The position numbers and the translations under genes are program-made. The notes beneath the pieces were generated by a model. That model ran no database searches. It was not told the DNA's origin and worked only from the letters and a program-made list of their open reading frames with translations. This document shows positions 19,773-28,907 of a stretch of 64,000 nt of DNA, piece after piece (position 1 is the stretch's first letter; the number at the start of each line of letters is the position of its first letter). The DNA is taken from positions 1 through 64,000 of the forward strand of contig PNAM01000092.1 in assembly GCA_003170275.1 (NCBI GenBank), given 5' to 3'. Origin of the DNA: Myxococcales bacterium (lineage in GTDB: Bacteria; Myxococcota_A; Polyangia; Palsa-1104).

Positions 19773-19804
19773 TCAATTTTTCAACGCGGTGATACACTGC
19801 GCCG

Positions 19805-20425
19805 ATGCGCAGAACCGCCACCCTCCTGACCGCCCTGCTCGTCGCTGTGACCGCCCTTCCGGCGGTCGCCGGCCCGCGCGAAGAAGCGCGCGAGCACTAC
19901 GAGCACGCCACCTCGGAGTACGCGCTCGGCAACTACGAAACGGCGGCGCTCGAGTACGAAAAAGCGTTCGCTCTCAAGACCGACGCCGCGCTGCTCTACA
20001 ACGCCGCGCAGGCGCACCGCCAGGGCGGCAACAAGAAGCGCGCGCTGGTGCTCTACCAGAACTACCTGCACGTGTTCGGTGACCGCGCCACCAACCGCGA
20101 AGAGGTGCAGAAGCTGATACTCAACCTCAAGAAGGCGATCGCCGAAGACGAGCAGATGGCCAACGCGCCGCCGGTGGCGCAGCAGCCGCTCTCGACGCCC
20201 GAGGCCAAACCCGAGCCCAAGCCCGAGCCGACCGTCACGGCGCCCGCCGTCGCGATCACCGCGCCGCCGCCGCCGGAGCGCAAGCCGCTCATCAAGCGCG
20301 CGTGGTTCTGGGGCGTGATCGGCGGCGCGGCGGCGATCGTCGCCACCAGCGTGGCGCTCGGAGTCGTCTACGGCGGGCACGACGTCGGCCCGTCGTCCAA
20401 CTTCGGCATCGTGAGGGGCAACTGA
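19805..20425 (+). CDS. TPR protein with C-terminal membrane helix
   Basis: A 206-residue protein with a Sec-type signal (residues 1-22, ending AVAGP), two TPR-like repeats (about 25-115, YALGNYETAALEYEKAF and YNAAQAHRQGGNKKRALVLY), a Pro-rich linker (KPEPKPEP) and a membrane helix with WFWGVIGGAAAIV (about 170-195). This is the same layout as the protein at 91-918. Its TGA shares one base with the ATG of the kelch gene. Function unknown; TPRs suggest protein-protein contact in the periplasm. Confidence 0.8.
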   Translation: MRRTATLLTALLVAVTALPAVAGPREEAREHYEHATSEYALGNYETAALEYEKAFALKTDAALLYNAAQAHRQGGNKKRALVLYQNYLHVFGDRATNREEVQKLILNLKKAIAEDEQMANAPPVAQQPLSTPEAKPEPKPEPTVTAPAVAITAPPPPERKPLIKRAWFWGVIGGAAAIVATSVALGVVYGGHDVGPSSNFGIVRGN

Positions 20426-23154
20426 TGCGCGCGCGCCTGCTCGCGCTTGCGCTGGTCGCGCTCGGCACCTCCGCCTGCGACCACCCGCTGCGTTGTAATC
20501 CGCACACGCTGTTCGTCTCGGTGACGCTGAGCGGTGCGGCGATCTCGGCCGACACGCTGGTGGTCACCGTCACCGCCGACGGCACGCCCGGTCAGCCGGC
20601 CACCCTGCCGCACACGCCTGGCACCGGAGCGGGCGGCATCGAGGTGCAGTTCCAGACCAGCTACCCGCAAGGCAAGGCGGTCAGCGTCACCATCGAGGCG
20701 CGCGTGAACGGCGCGGCGGTGGCCACCGGGACCGCGGCGGTCGCGGCGCTCGCCGACGGCTGCGACGTGCTGCAGCTGAGCGTGGGCGCGCTCGGCGACG
20801 GCAGCACGATGGATCTGTGCACGCCGATGACCGTCTGTCCCGCGAGCGCGGTGTGCGGCATGGTCTCCGACGGCTGCACCGGCATGCTCGACTGCGGCGC
20901 GTGCCAGCTCAACTCGCTCTCGCCGACCCTCGCCGCGCCCAACGAGTCGCTGGTGCTCGAGGGCAGGTTCGGGGCGATCGCCGAGGTGATCTTCCCGAGC
21001 GGCGCCAAGGTCGCCGCCAACGTGCTCGGCGCCAACCGCGCCACCGTCGTGGTGCCGGCCGGCGCCGGCGAAGGCGTACTCTCGGTCACCACCAACGGCG
21101 TCACCACGCCCGGGCTGCCCTTCCGCAGCCCGACCTTCGCCATCGGCCTGCAGCCGTTCCACCACACCTACCCGCAGGCGAACTACGGGCGCCAGTTCCC
21201 CGCGCTCGCGGTCTTCCGCTCGCGCGGCGCGATCGTCAACACCGGGCAGTACCTGTTCGTGCTCGGCGGAGAGAACAACACGCCCGAGGCCTCGTCGGTC
21301 GAGCAGGCGCCCATCAACGCCGACGGCACGATCGGCACCTTCGCCGCCAGCACCAACGGGCTGACCACCGCGCGCACCGATCCCGCCGCCATCCAGGTCG
21401 GCAACTTCGTCTACGTGATCGGCGGCGCCACCACCCAGCTGCTCGGCGACGGCGGAATGGGCAACCGGGCGTCGAACACCATCGAGCGCGCAGCGATCGA
21501 TCCGACCGGCACCATCGGCGTCTTCAGCGCGATCTCCTCGACGCTCGGCACCGCGCGCTTTCGCGCCTCGGTCAATCTGATCGGCAACTACCTGTACGTG
21601 ATCGGCGGCACCAGCGGCGACAACCCCACCGACGTGACCAGCGTCCCGATCACGTCGATCGAACGCGCGGTGGTCATGGTCGACGGCAGCCTCGGCCCGT
21701 TCCAGGACGCCGGTGTCGCGCTGCAGGTGCCGCGCGACGCGCACACCAGCGAGGTGATCGCCAACTTCCTGTACGTGATCGGCGGCGGGCACAAGAACGG
21801 CCTGTCCACCGTCGAGCGCTCGCCGATCGCCGGCGACGGCACGCTCGGCGCGTTTGCCGACGGCCCGGCCCTGCCCACGCCCACCACCGGCTCCGCGGCG
21901 CGCGCGCACCACCGCAGCCACGTGTTCGGCAAGACCTTGTACGTGTTCGGCGGCGGTCCGGCCCCGGGCAGCGAGCTCACCACCATCGCCACCAGCGCCA
22001 TCCAGCCCGACGGCTCGCTCGGCGCGTGGTCGTTCTCCACCATCATGGCGCAGCGCGGGCGCACCCAGTTCTTCAGCGCCCTCGTCGGGGATCGCGTCTA
22101 CCTCATCGGCGGCGGGTTGTCCGAATGCCCCTCGGCGTGCTTCATCGATCGCACGCGCACCGTCGAAGCGGCCTCGATCGACATGAGCGCCACGCTCGGC
22201 CCGCTCTCGAACACCGGCGCGCCGGCGGTCGGCATCCACCGCAACAGCGCCTGCGCGGTGGTGATTGGCGACGGCGTGTACCTGGTCGGCGGCGTCGACG
22301 CGGCCAACAACAAGCCGACCACTTCGGTCGAGCGTGCGCCGCTCAAGCCCGACGGCACGCTCGGCCCCTTCGTCGACACCGGCGCCGGCAACGGGCTGGT
22401 GGTGGGCCGCGGCGGCGCCGCCTGCGCGGTGGTGGGCGACTCGCTGTTCGTGACCGGCGGCCGCGACAACACCAACACCGAGCTGCCGAGCATCGAGCGC
22501 GCGGTCATCAAGCCGGACCGCACGCTCGGCACCTTCGCGCCCGCCACCAACGTGCTGTCGACCGCGCGCAGCGGCCATGCGTTGGCCGTGATCAGCAGCT
22601 ACGACGGCACGGACGCCCTGTGGCTGGTCTCGATCGGCGGCGCGAGCGGCGGCACCACCGTCGAGCGCGTGGCGATCACCGGCGACCTGCTCACCGGCAA
22701 CTTCGCGGCCTTCGGGGTGCCCGCGCGCGTGCTCGGCACAGCCCGCACGCAACCGGTCCTGTACCTGGAAGACCACACCCTCGAGGCGCTGGGCGGCGTG
22801 TTCGGCTCGGGCAACACGTTCGATGGCGCGGTCACCGACGACACCGGCGAAATCTCGGGCCAGTTCGCGTCGGCCACCAGCCTCAACACGATCGGCATTT
22901 CGGGCGCGGCCGGGTTCACCTTCAGCAACAACCTGTACCTCGGCGGCGGCTTCACCGGCGTGAACTTCTCGGGCGGGATCAACCAGGCGACCTCGGCCGT
23001 GAACGGCACGCTGGGGGCGTTCACCCCGTCGGTGTCCACGTTCTTGGAAGGGCGCACCAGCCACAGCACCGTGGTGGTCGGCAACCACGTCTACATCCTC
23101 GGCGGCAACGGCAACAACGGCGCCACCGACAACGAGGCCGCCGAGCGCCGCTGA
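20425..23154 (+). CDS. Kelch-repeat lipoprotein
   Basis: A 909-residue exported protein. The start MRARLLALALVALGTSAC is a probable lipoprotein signal, followed by Asp. An N-terminal beta domain with a CDVL/CTPM/CPAS/CGAC Cys-rich patch (about residues 110-160) and an IPT/TIG-like stretch (about 165-230) precede many kelch-type beta-propeller blades (about 260-905). In these, VYVIGG, LYVIGG and LYVFGG alternate with SVE(R/Q)API and DGTLG motifs about every 55-60 residues. Two propellers would fit the number of blades. The ATG overlaps the upstream TGA (TGATG) and the TGA overlaps the next ATG in the same way. Kelch surface proteins often bind sugars or proteins; the ligand is unknown. Confidence 0.85.
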   Translation: MRARLLALALVALGTSACDHPLRCNPHTLFVSVTLSGAAISADTLVVTVTADGTPGQPATLPHTPGTGAGGIEVQFQTSYPQGKAVSVTIEARVNGAAVATGTAAVAALADGCDVLQLSVGALGDGSTMDLCTPMTVCPASAVCGMVSDGCTGMLDCGACQLNSLSPTLAAPNESLVLEGRFGAIAEVIFPSGAKVAANVLGANRATVVVPAGAGEGVLSVTTNGVTTPGLPFRSPTFAIGLQPFHHTYPQANYGRQFPALAVFRSRGAIVNTGQYLFVLGGENNTPEASSVEQAPINADGTIGTFAASTNGLTTARTDPAAIQVGNFVYVIGGATTQLLGDGGMGNRASNTIERAAIDPTGTIGVFSAISSTLGTARFRASVNLIGNYLYVIGGTSGDNPTDVTSVPITSIERAVVMVDGSLGPFQDAGVALQVPRDAHTSEVIANFLYVIGGGHKNGLSTVERSPIAGDGTLGAFADGPALPTPTTGSAARAHHRSHVFGKTLYVFGGGPAPGSELTTIATSAIQPDGSLGAWSFSTIMAQRGRTQFFSALVGDRVYLIGGGLSECPSACFIDRTRTVEAASIDMSATLGPLSNTGAPAVGIHRNSACAVVIGDGVYLVGGVDAANNKPTTSVERAPLKPDGTLGPFVDTGAGNGLVVGRGGAACAVVGDSLFVTGGRDNTNTELPSIERAVIKPDRTLGTFAPATNVLSTARSGHALAVISSYDGTDALWLVSIGGASGGTTVERVAITGDLLTGNFAAFGVPARVLGTARTQPVLYLEDHTLEALGGVFGSGNTFDGAVTDDTGEISGQFASATSLNTIGISGAAGFTFSNNLYLGGGFTGVNFSGGINQATSAVNGTLGAFTPSVSTFLEGRTSHSTVVVGNHVYILGGNGNNGATDNEAAERR

Positions 23155-25034
23155 TGCGGCAGCGCCTCTCGCTGGCGGTCCTGCTGATGCTCGCCGGCGG
23201 GGCGCTGCTCGTGCGCTGGAAGATGCACGCGGCGACCAGGCCCGCGCCGCCGCCCGCACCACCGACGGCAAACGCCACCTCGAACACCCCGCGCGCGACG
23301 CGCCTGCCGATCTTCTTGTCCGATGCCACCGTGCGTCCCGAAGCCGACGCGCGCGCGGGAGAGCTCGAGGGCCACGTGCTCTCCACCGGCACCGGGCGTG
23401 GCGTCCCGTCGCCGCAGCTGGTGTTCCTGCACGCCGGCGCGGCGATCACCGTCGCCGGCGATGCCACGGGCGGCTTTCGATTGTTGCCGCACGCGCCCGG
23501 CCGCTACGAGCTGAGCGCGGTGACCGCGGCGGGGCATCTGCCGTTCTCGGTCGAGATCGGCCACTCGCCGATCGCGTTCGAGGCGCGAGCGGGCACGCGC
23601 GTGGGCGACGTGACCTTGTACCTGAGCCCGGCGGTCGACTACCTCGGCGTGGTGCTCGATCCGGACGGCAAGCCGCTGGCCGGCGCCGACGTGCGCAGCC
23701 TCGATCCCGCGCCAGAGGGCGAGGGCGAGCCGGCGCATTTTCGCTCGGATGCGCGCGGCGAGGTGCACTTCCACGCCGCCGACGGCACGCTCTTCGAGGC
23801 GCGCCATCCGCGTTACGCGCCGGCGCGCGCCAGCGTCGACACGGCGGTGCAGGTGAGCCACAAGCTGGTGCTGCGCCTGAAGGCCGGCTCCGCCGTGCCG
23901 GCCGACGGCGTGATCGCCGGCGTGGTGCTCGACGCCGCCAAGGTCCCCGTCGAGGGCGCGCAGGTTACCGCGAGCTTCGAAGCGCCGAAGGACGCCGAGG
24001 AGCTGCACGCGGCGCTCAGCACCACCAGCGGCGCCGACGGGCGCTTTCGCCTCGACGGCCTCGAGGCGGGTCCGCATCACGTGCAGGCCCGCGCGCCCGG
24101 CTTTTCCGCGGCACAGGCCGCGCACGTGCAGCCCGGCCGCCTCGATCTCACGCTCACGCTCGTCGCCGGCGGCGCGGTGCGCGGCGTGGTGCGCGGCCGG
24201 TCGACGGCGAAAGCGCTGCCTGCGTTCACCATCGTGGTCACCCGGCGGATCGGCCGGCTGGAGCGCGGCGAGAGCGTGAGCGCCTCGATCTTCGACGCCG
24301 AGGGCCGCTACCTGGTGCGCGGCCTTGCGCCCGGCCCGTGGGTGGTCACCGCGGTCGCGCACGGCCACGCGCCTGCCCAGGAGCAGGAGATCGAGATCGC
24401 CGCGCCGCCCGCCGAGCCGGCCGAAGCGAGCTTCTCCCTCGGCGCCGGCGGACGCGTGAGCGGCACGGTGATCGATCGCGCGAGCCGCGCCGCGATCACC
24501 GGCGCGCGCATCTCGCTCGAAGGGATGATCCTCGACGACAGCTCGCCGGTCACCGTGCGCTCGTCGACGACCAGCGACGCGGGCGGGCACTTCGAGCTCG
24601 GGGGCCTGCGCGCCGGGCTGCGCTCGATCCTGGTCGCCGCCGAGGGCCACCACACGCGCATCCTCTCGGCGCTGCAGGTGGCCGAGGACGGGGACGTCGG
24701 CCCGCTCACCGTCGATCTCGCGCCCACCGAACCGGGCGAGGAGCCGCGCATCGAGCTGGTGGGCATCGGCGCGGTGCTCACGGCCGACCAGGACGTGCTC
24801 GGGATCGTGCGCGTGATCCCGGGCGGCGGCGCCGAAGCGGCCGGCTTGCAACCCGGCGATCGCGTGCTCTCCATCGACGGCGTCTCCACCGCCGAGCTCG
24901 GCTTCGCCGGCGCGGTCGAGCGCATCCGCGGCCCCGAAGACACCGTCGTGCAGCTGGTGGTCGCGCGCGGCGCCGACGGTGCGCCGCGGCCCGTGCCGGT
25001 GTCCCGCAAGCGCCTCTTGAGCGGCGGCAAGTAG
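23154..25034 (+). CDS. Carboxypeptidase-regulatory-like / PDZ membrane protein
   Basis: A 626-residue protein with an N-terminal membrane helix (MRQRLSLAVLLMLAGGALLV). Several carboxypeptidase regulatory-like beta sandwiches follow (about residues 70-540), recognised by repeats of GxVLD...VxGAxV...T...DGxFRLxGLxAG. The C-terminus (about 545-620) is a PDZ domain (GIGAVLTADQDVLGIVRVIP, then AGLQPGDRVLSIDG). It probably sits in the periplasm, anchored in the inner membrane. Translational overlap with the kelch gene implies the two act together. A 74-base gap separates it from the MoxR gene. Confidence 0.82.
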   Translation: MRQRLSLAVLLMLAGGALLVRWKMHAATRPAPPPAPPTANATSNTPRATRLPIFLSDATVRPEADARAGELEGHVLSTGTGRGVPSPQLVFLHAGAAITVAGDATGGFRLLPHAPGRYELSAVTAAGHLPFSVEIGHSPIAFEARAGTRVGDVTLYLSPAVDYLGVVLDPDGKPLAGADVRSLDPAPEGEGEPAHFRSDARGEVHFHAADGTLFEARHPRYAPARASVDTAVQVSHKLVLRLKAGSAVPADGVIAGVVLDAAKVPVEGAQVTASFEAPKDAEELHAALSTTSGADGRFRLDGLEAGPHHVQARAPGFSAAQAAHVQPGRLDLTLTLVAGGAVRGVVRGRSTAKALPAFTIVVTRRIGRLERGESVSASIFDAEGRYLVRGLAPGPWVVTAVAHGHAPAQEQEIEIAAPPAEPAEASFSLGAGGRVSGTVIDRASRAAITGARISLEGMILDDSSPVTVRSSTTSDAGGHFELGGLRAGLRSILVAAEGHHTRILSALQVAEDGDVGPLTVDLAPTEPGEEPRIELVGIGAVLTADQDVLGIVRVIPGGGAEAAGLQPGDRVLSIDGVSTAELGFAGAVERIRGPEDTVVQLVVARGADGAPRPVPVSRKRLLSGGK

Positions 25035-25108
25035 CCCCAATCCGGGAAGAATCGGGCGCGCGAGGTCGTAGGGTGCGCTTTTACCCGACCTTGCTATCCT
25101 AGAGGGTC

Positions 25109-26112
<1,004 letters not shown>

Positions 26113-26113
<1 letters not shown>

Positions 26114-26979
26114 TGGAGTTTGATGAGAGCTTCCTGAAGAAGCTCGAGTATCTCTATGTCGTGTCGCGCAAGGTGTTCACCGGCGCGATGCGCGCGGAGC
26201 GGCGTACGCGCAAGATCGGCTCGGGCGTGGAGTTCGCCGATCACCGCAACTACACCGTCGGTGACGATCTGCGCTACCTCGACTGGTCGGTGTACGGCCG
26301 GCTCGACAAGCTGCTGTTGCGGCTGTTCGAAGAGGAAGAGGATCTGCACATCTACATCCTGGTCGACGCGTCGGCGTCGATGCGCACGCACGCCAAGATC
26401 GAGTACGCGCAGACCGTCGCCGCGGCACTCGCCTACGTGGGTCTGGCCAAGCTCGATCGCGTGTCGATCGTGCCGTTCGGCGGGCCTGAACGCGATCGCC
26501 TTCCGCCGTCGCGCGGGAAGGGCAACATCTTCAAGGTGTTCAAGTTCCTCGGCGGCCTGGTCCCCGAGGGCAAGACCGGGCTGACGCACGCGCTCGAGGC
26601 ATTCGTGCACTCGACCAAGCGGCGCGGGCTGGCGGTGGTGATCTCGGACTTCTACGATCCGGAGGGCTATCAGGAAGGCCTCAACCTGTTGCGTTATCAT
26701 CGCTTCGAGCCGACGGTGCTGCAGGTGTACGACACGCGCGACGCGCGGCCGGTGCTCAAGGGCGACATCGAGATCGTCGACGTGGAGACCGGTGAGCTGC
26801 GCGAGGTGACGGTGACCGAGCGCGCGCTCGCCGCGTTTCGCCGCGAGCACGAGGCCTACTGCGAGGCGCTGGCGAGCTTCTGCGCGGCGCGCGGGATCCC
26901 GTACTTTCGCGCCGACACCGCGGTGCCGTTCGACGAGCTGGTGCTGCGCATCTTCCGCGCGGGCGGGTTCCTGTCATGA
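26113..26979 (+). CDS. DUF58 vWA-like protein
   Basis: A 288-residue protein of the DUF58 family, the usual MoxR partner. The family block GVEFADHRNYTVGDDLRYLDW lies at about residues 38-58 and precedes a degenerate vWA domain with a DASASM metal-site motif near residue 85. The domain continues through LAVVISDFYDPEG, with the metal-binding Asp. It should bind divalent metal and dock to MoxR. No membrane helix is seen, so it is cytoplasmic. Overlaps: TGATG with moxR upstream and ATGA with the next gene. Confidence 0.93.
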
Positions 26980-28907
26980 TCTTGTCGGGCGCGCCGGTGT
27001 CGCTGCTCGCCCCGGCGTTCGCCGCCGGCGCCGCCGCGCTGGTCGCGCTCTACGTGCTCAAGCTGCGCCGCCGCCGGGTCGAGGTGCCGTTCGCCGAGCT
27101 GTGGCGCAAGGTGCTGCGCGACACCGAGTCGACCGCGCTGTGGCGGCGGCTGCGCCGGCTGATCTCGCTGCTGGTGCAGCTGGCGGTGCTGGCGTTCTTG
27201 TTGCTCGCGATCGGCGATCCGCACCTCGCCGCATCGCAACGCGGCCGCACCATCGCCATCCTGGTCGACACCTCCGCCTCGATGCAGTCACTCGACGGCG
27301 ACGGCGGGCACAGCCGCATCGATCAAGCGAAGCTCGAGGCGCGCCGCATCGTGCGCACGCTCGGCACCGAGGATCTTGCGATGGTGGTGAGCGTCGACGC
27401 GCGGCCCGCGCCGTCGAGCGGGCTGACGTCCGACGAGCGGCAGCTGAGCGCCGCGATCGAAGGGCTGTCCGCGAGCGACACGCCGGCCGATCTGGAACGC
27501 GCGCTGCGCCTCGGCGCCGATGCGCTGCGCGGCCGGCCGCAGCCGACCCTGGTGCTGATCGGCGACGGCGCGTACGACGACGCGCTGTGGAAGCGCGTGC
27601 GCGCGACCGCGCCTGCCGATCCGAAAACCCGCTTGTCGACCATCGATCTGTCGGGCATCGACCTGCGCTTCTTCCCAGTCGGGAGATCCGGCGACAACGT
27701 GGGCATCACCGCGTTCTCGGTGCGTCGCTACCGCGCCAACCAGTCGGCCTACGAGGTGCTGGTCGAGCTGCAGAGCTTCCGCGACCATCCGTCGGCGCTC
27801 CAGCTCGAGCTGGTGCAGGACGGCGAGGTGGTCGAGGTCGAGCGCATCGAGCTCAAGGCCGGCGAGCGCGTGCAGCGCACCTACGCCAACCTGGCCGGCG
27901 AAGGCACGCGGCTCGAGGCGCGCCTGCGTCCTGCCGACGGAGAGGCAAGGCTCGACGTGCTGGCGCTCGACGATCACGCCTACGCGCTCCTGCCGCCGCG
28001 CAAGAAGCTCAAGCTGCTCTTGGTCTCGAGCGGCAACCTGTTCCTCGAAGGCGCGCTGCTGCTCGACGAGAACCTGGAGGTGCAGAAGATCGCGCCCGCC
28101 GCCTACGACGCCGCCGCGACCGCCAAGTACGACGCGGTGGTGCTCGACGGCTTCGTGCCGCCCGTCGAGCCGGCCACCCACGCGCTGTACCTCGATCCGC
28201 ACGGCGCGCAGAGCCCGTTCAAGGTCACCGGCGAGCTCGCGCTGCCGATCGTGACCGAGCTGGCGAGCGAGCATCCGCTCATGCGCTGGGTGACGCTCAA
28301 GGATCTGAACATCTCGCGCGCGTCGCGCTTCCAGCTGCAGCCGGGGGACGTCGCCGTCGCGTCGGCCTTGCGCGAGCCGATTATTGTCGCGCGGGAGACG
28401 AAGGACGGGCGCAAGCAGGTGGCGCTCGGCTTCGATGTGCGGCGCTCGGACCTGCCGATGCGCGTGGCGTTTCCGGTGCTGGTGGTGAACGCGGTCGACT
28501 GGTTCGGCGGCGCCGACACCGGCTTGCAGGCCTCGTACGCGACGGGCCAGCCGTGGCGCCTCGACGCGCCGGGCGGCTCGACCGAGCTCACCGTGCGCGC
28601 GCCCGACGGCCGCATTTCGCGCGCGCCGGTGCGCGACGGCCGCGCCACCTTCTACGGGCTGCAGGCTGGCTATTACCAGATCGACAGCGCGGGCAATCGT
28701 CCCCGCCTGGTCGCCGCGAACCTCGCCTCGCCCAGCGAATCGAAGGTCGCGCCGCGCACCCAGCTGGTCGTCGAGGGCCAGGCGGTGCGCGTGCCCGACG
28801 CCGGCCGGCTGGGCCTCAAGCGGTCGCTGTGGTCGTACCTGGTGGTCCTCGCGCTCTTGTTGACGATGATCGAGTGGTGGACCTACAACCGGCGGCTCAC
28901 CGTATGA
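26976..28907 (+). CDS. BatA-like membrane protein with vWA domain
   Basis: A 643-residue inner-membrane protein. Two N-terminal helices (about residues 8-28 and 62-82) flank the PFAELWRKVLRD segment typical of BatA/vWA operon proteins. A vWA domain with DTSASM near residue 97 follows (about 88-260). The middle is a beta-rich periplasmic region, and the C-terminus ends with a membrane helix (about 610-630). The ATG overlaps the DUF58 stop and the TGA overlaps the next ATG (both ATGA). A partner of the MoxR chaperone in envelope stress or complex assembly, by analogy with BatA and CoxE-type systems. Confidence 0.88.
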   Translation: MILSGAPVSLLAPAFAAGAAALVALYVLKLRRRRVEVPFAELWRKVLRDTESTALWRRLRRLISLLVQLAVLAFLLLAIGDPHLAASQRGRTIAILVDTSASMQSLDGDGGHSRIDQAKLEARRIVRTLGTEDLAMVVSVDARPAPSSGLTSDERQLSAAIEGLSASDTPADLERALRLGADALRGRPQPTLVLIGDGAYDDALWKRVRATAPADPKTRLSTIDLSGIDLRFFPVGRSGDNVGITAFSVRRYRANQSAYEVLVELQSFRDHPSALQLELVQDGEVVEVERIELKAGERVQRTYANLAGEGTRLEARLRPADGEARLDVLALDDHAYALLPPRKKLKLLLVSSGNLFLEGALLLDENLEVQKIAPAAYDAAATAKYDAVVLDGFVPPVEPATHALYLDPHGAQSPFKVTGELALPIVTELASEHPLMRWVTLKDLNISRASRFQLQPGDVAVASALREPIIVARETKDGRKQVALGFDVRRSDLPMRVAFPVLVVNAVDWFGGADTGLQASYATGQPWRLDAPGGSTELTVRAPDGRISRAPVRDGRATFYGLQAGYYQIDSAGNRPRLVAANLASPSESKVAPRTQLVVEGQAVRVPDAGRLGLKRSLWSYLVVLALLLTMIEWWTYNRRLTV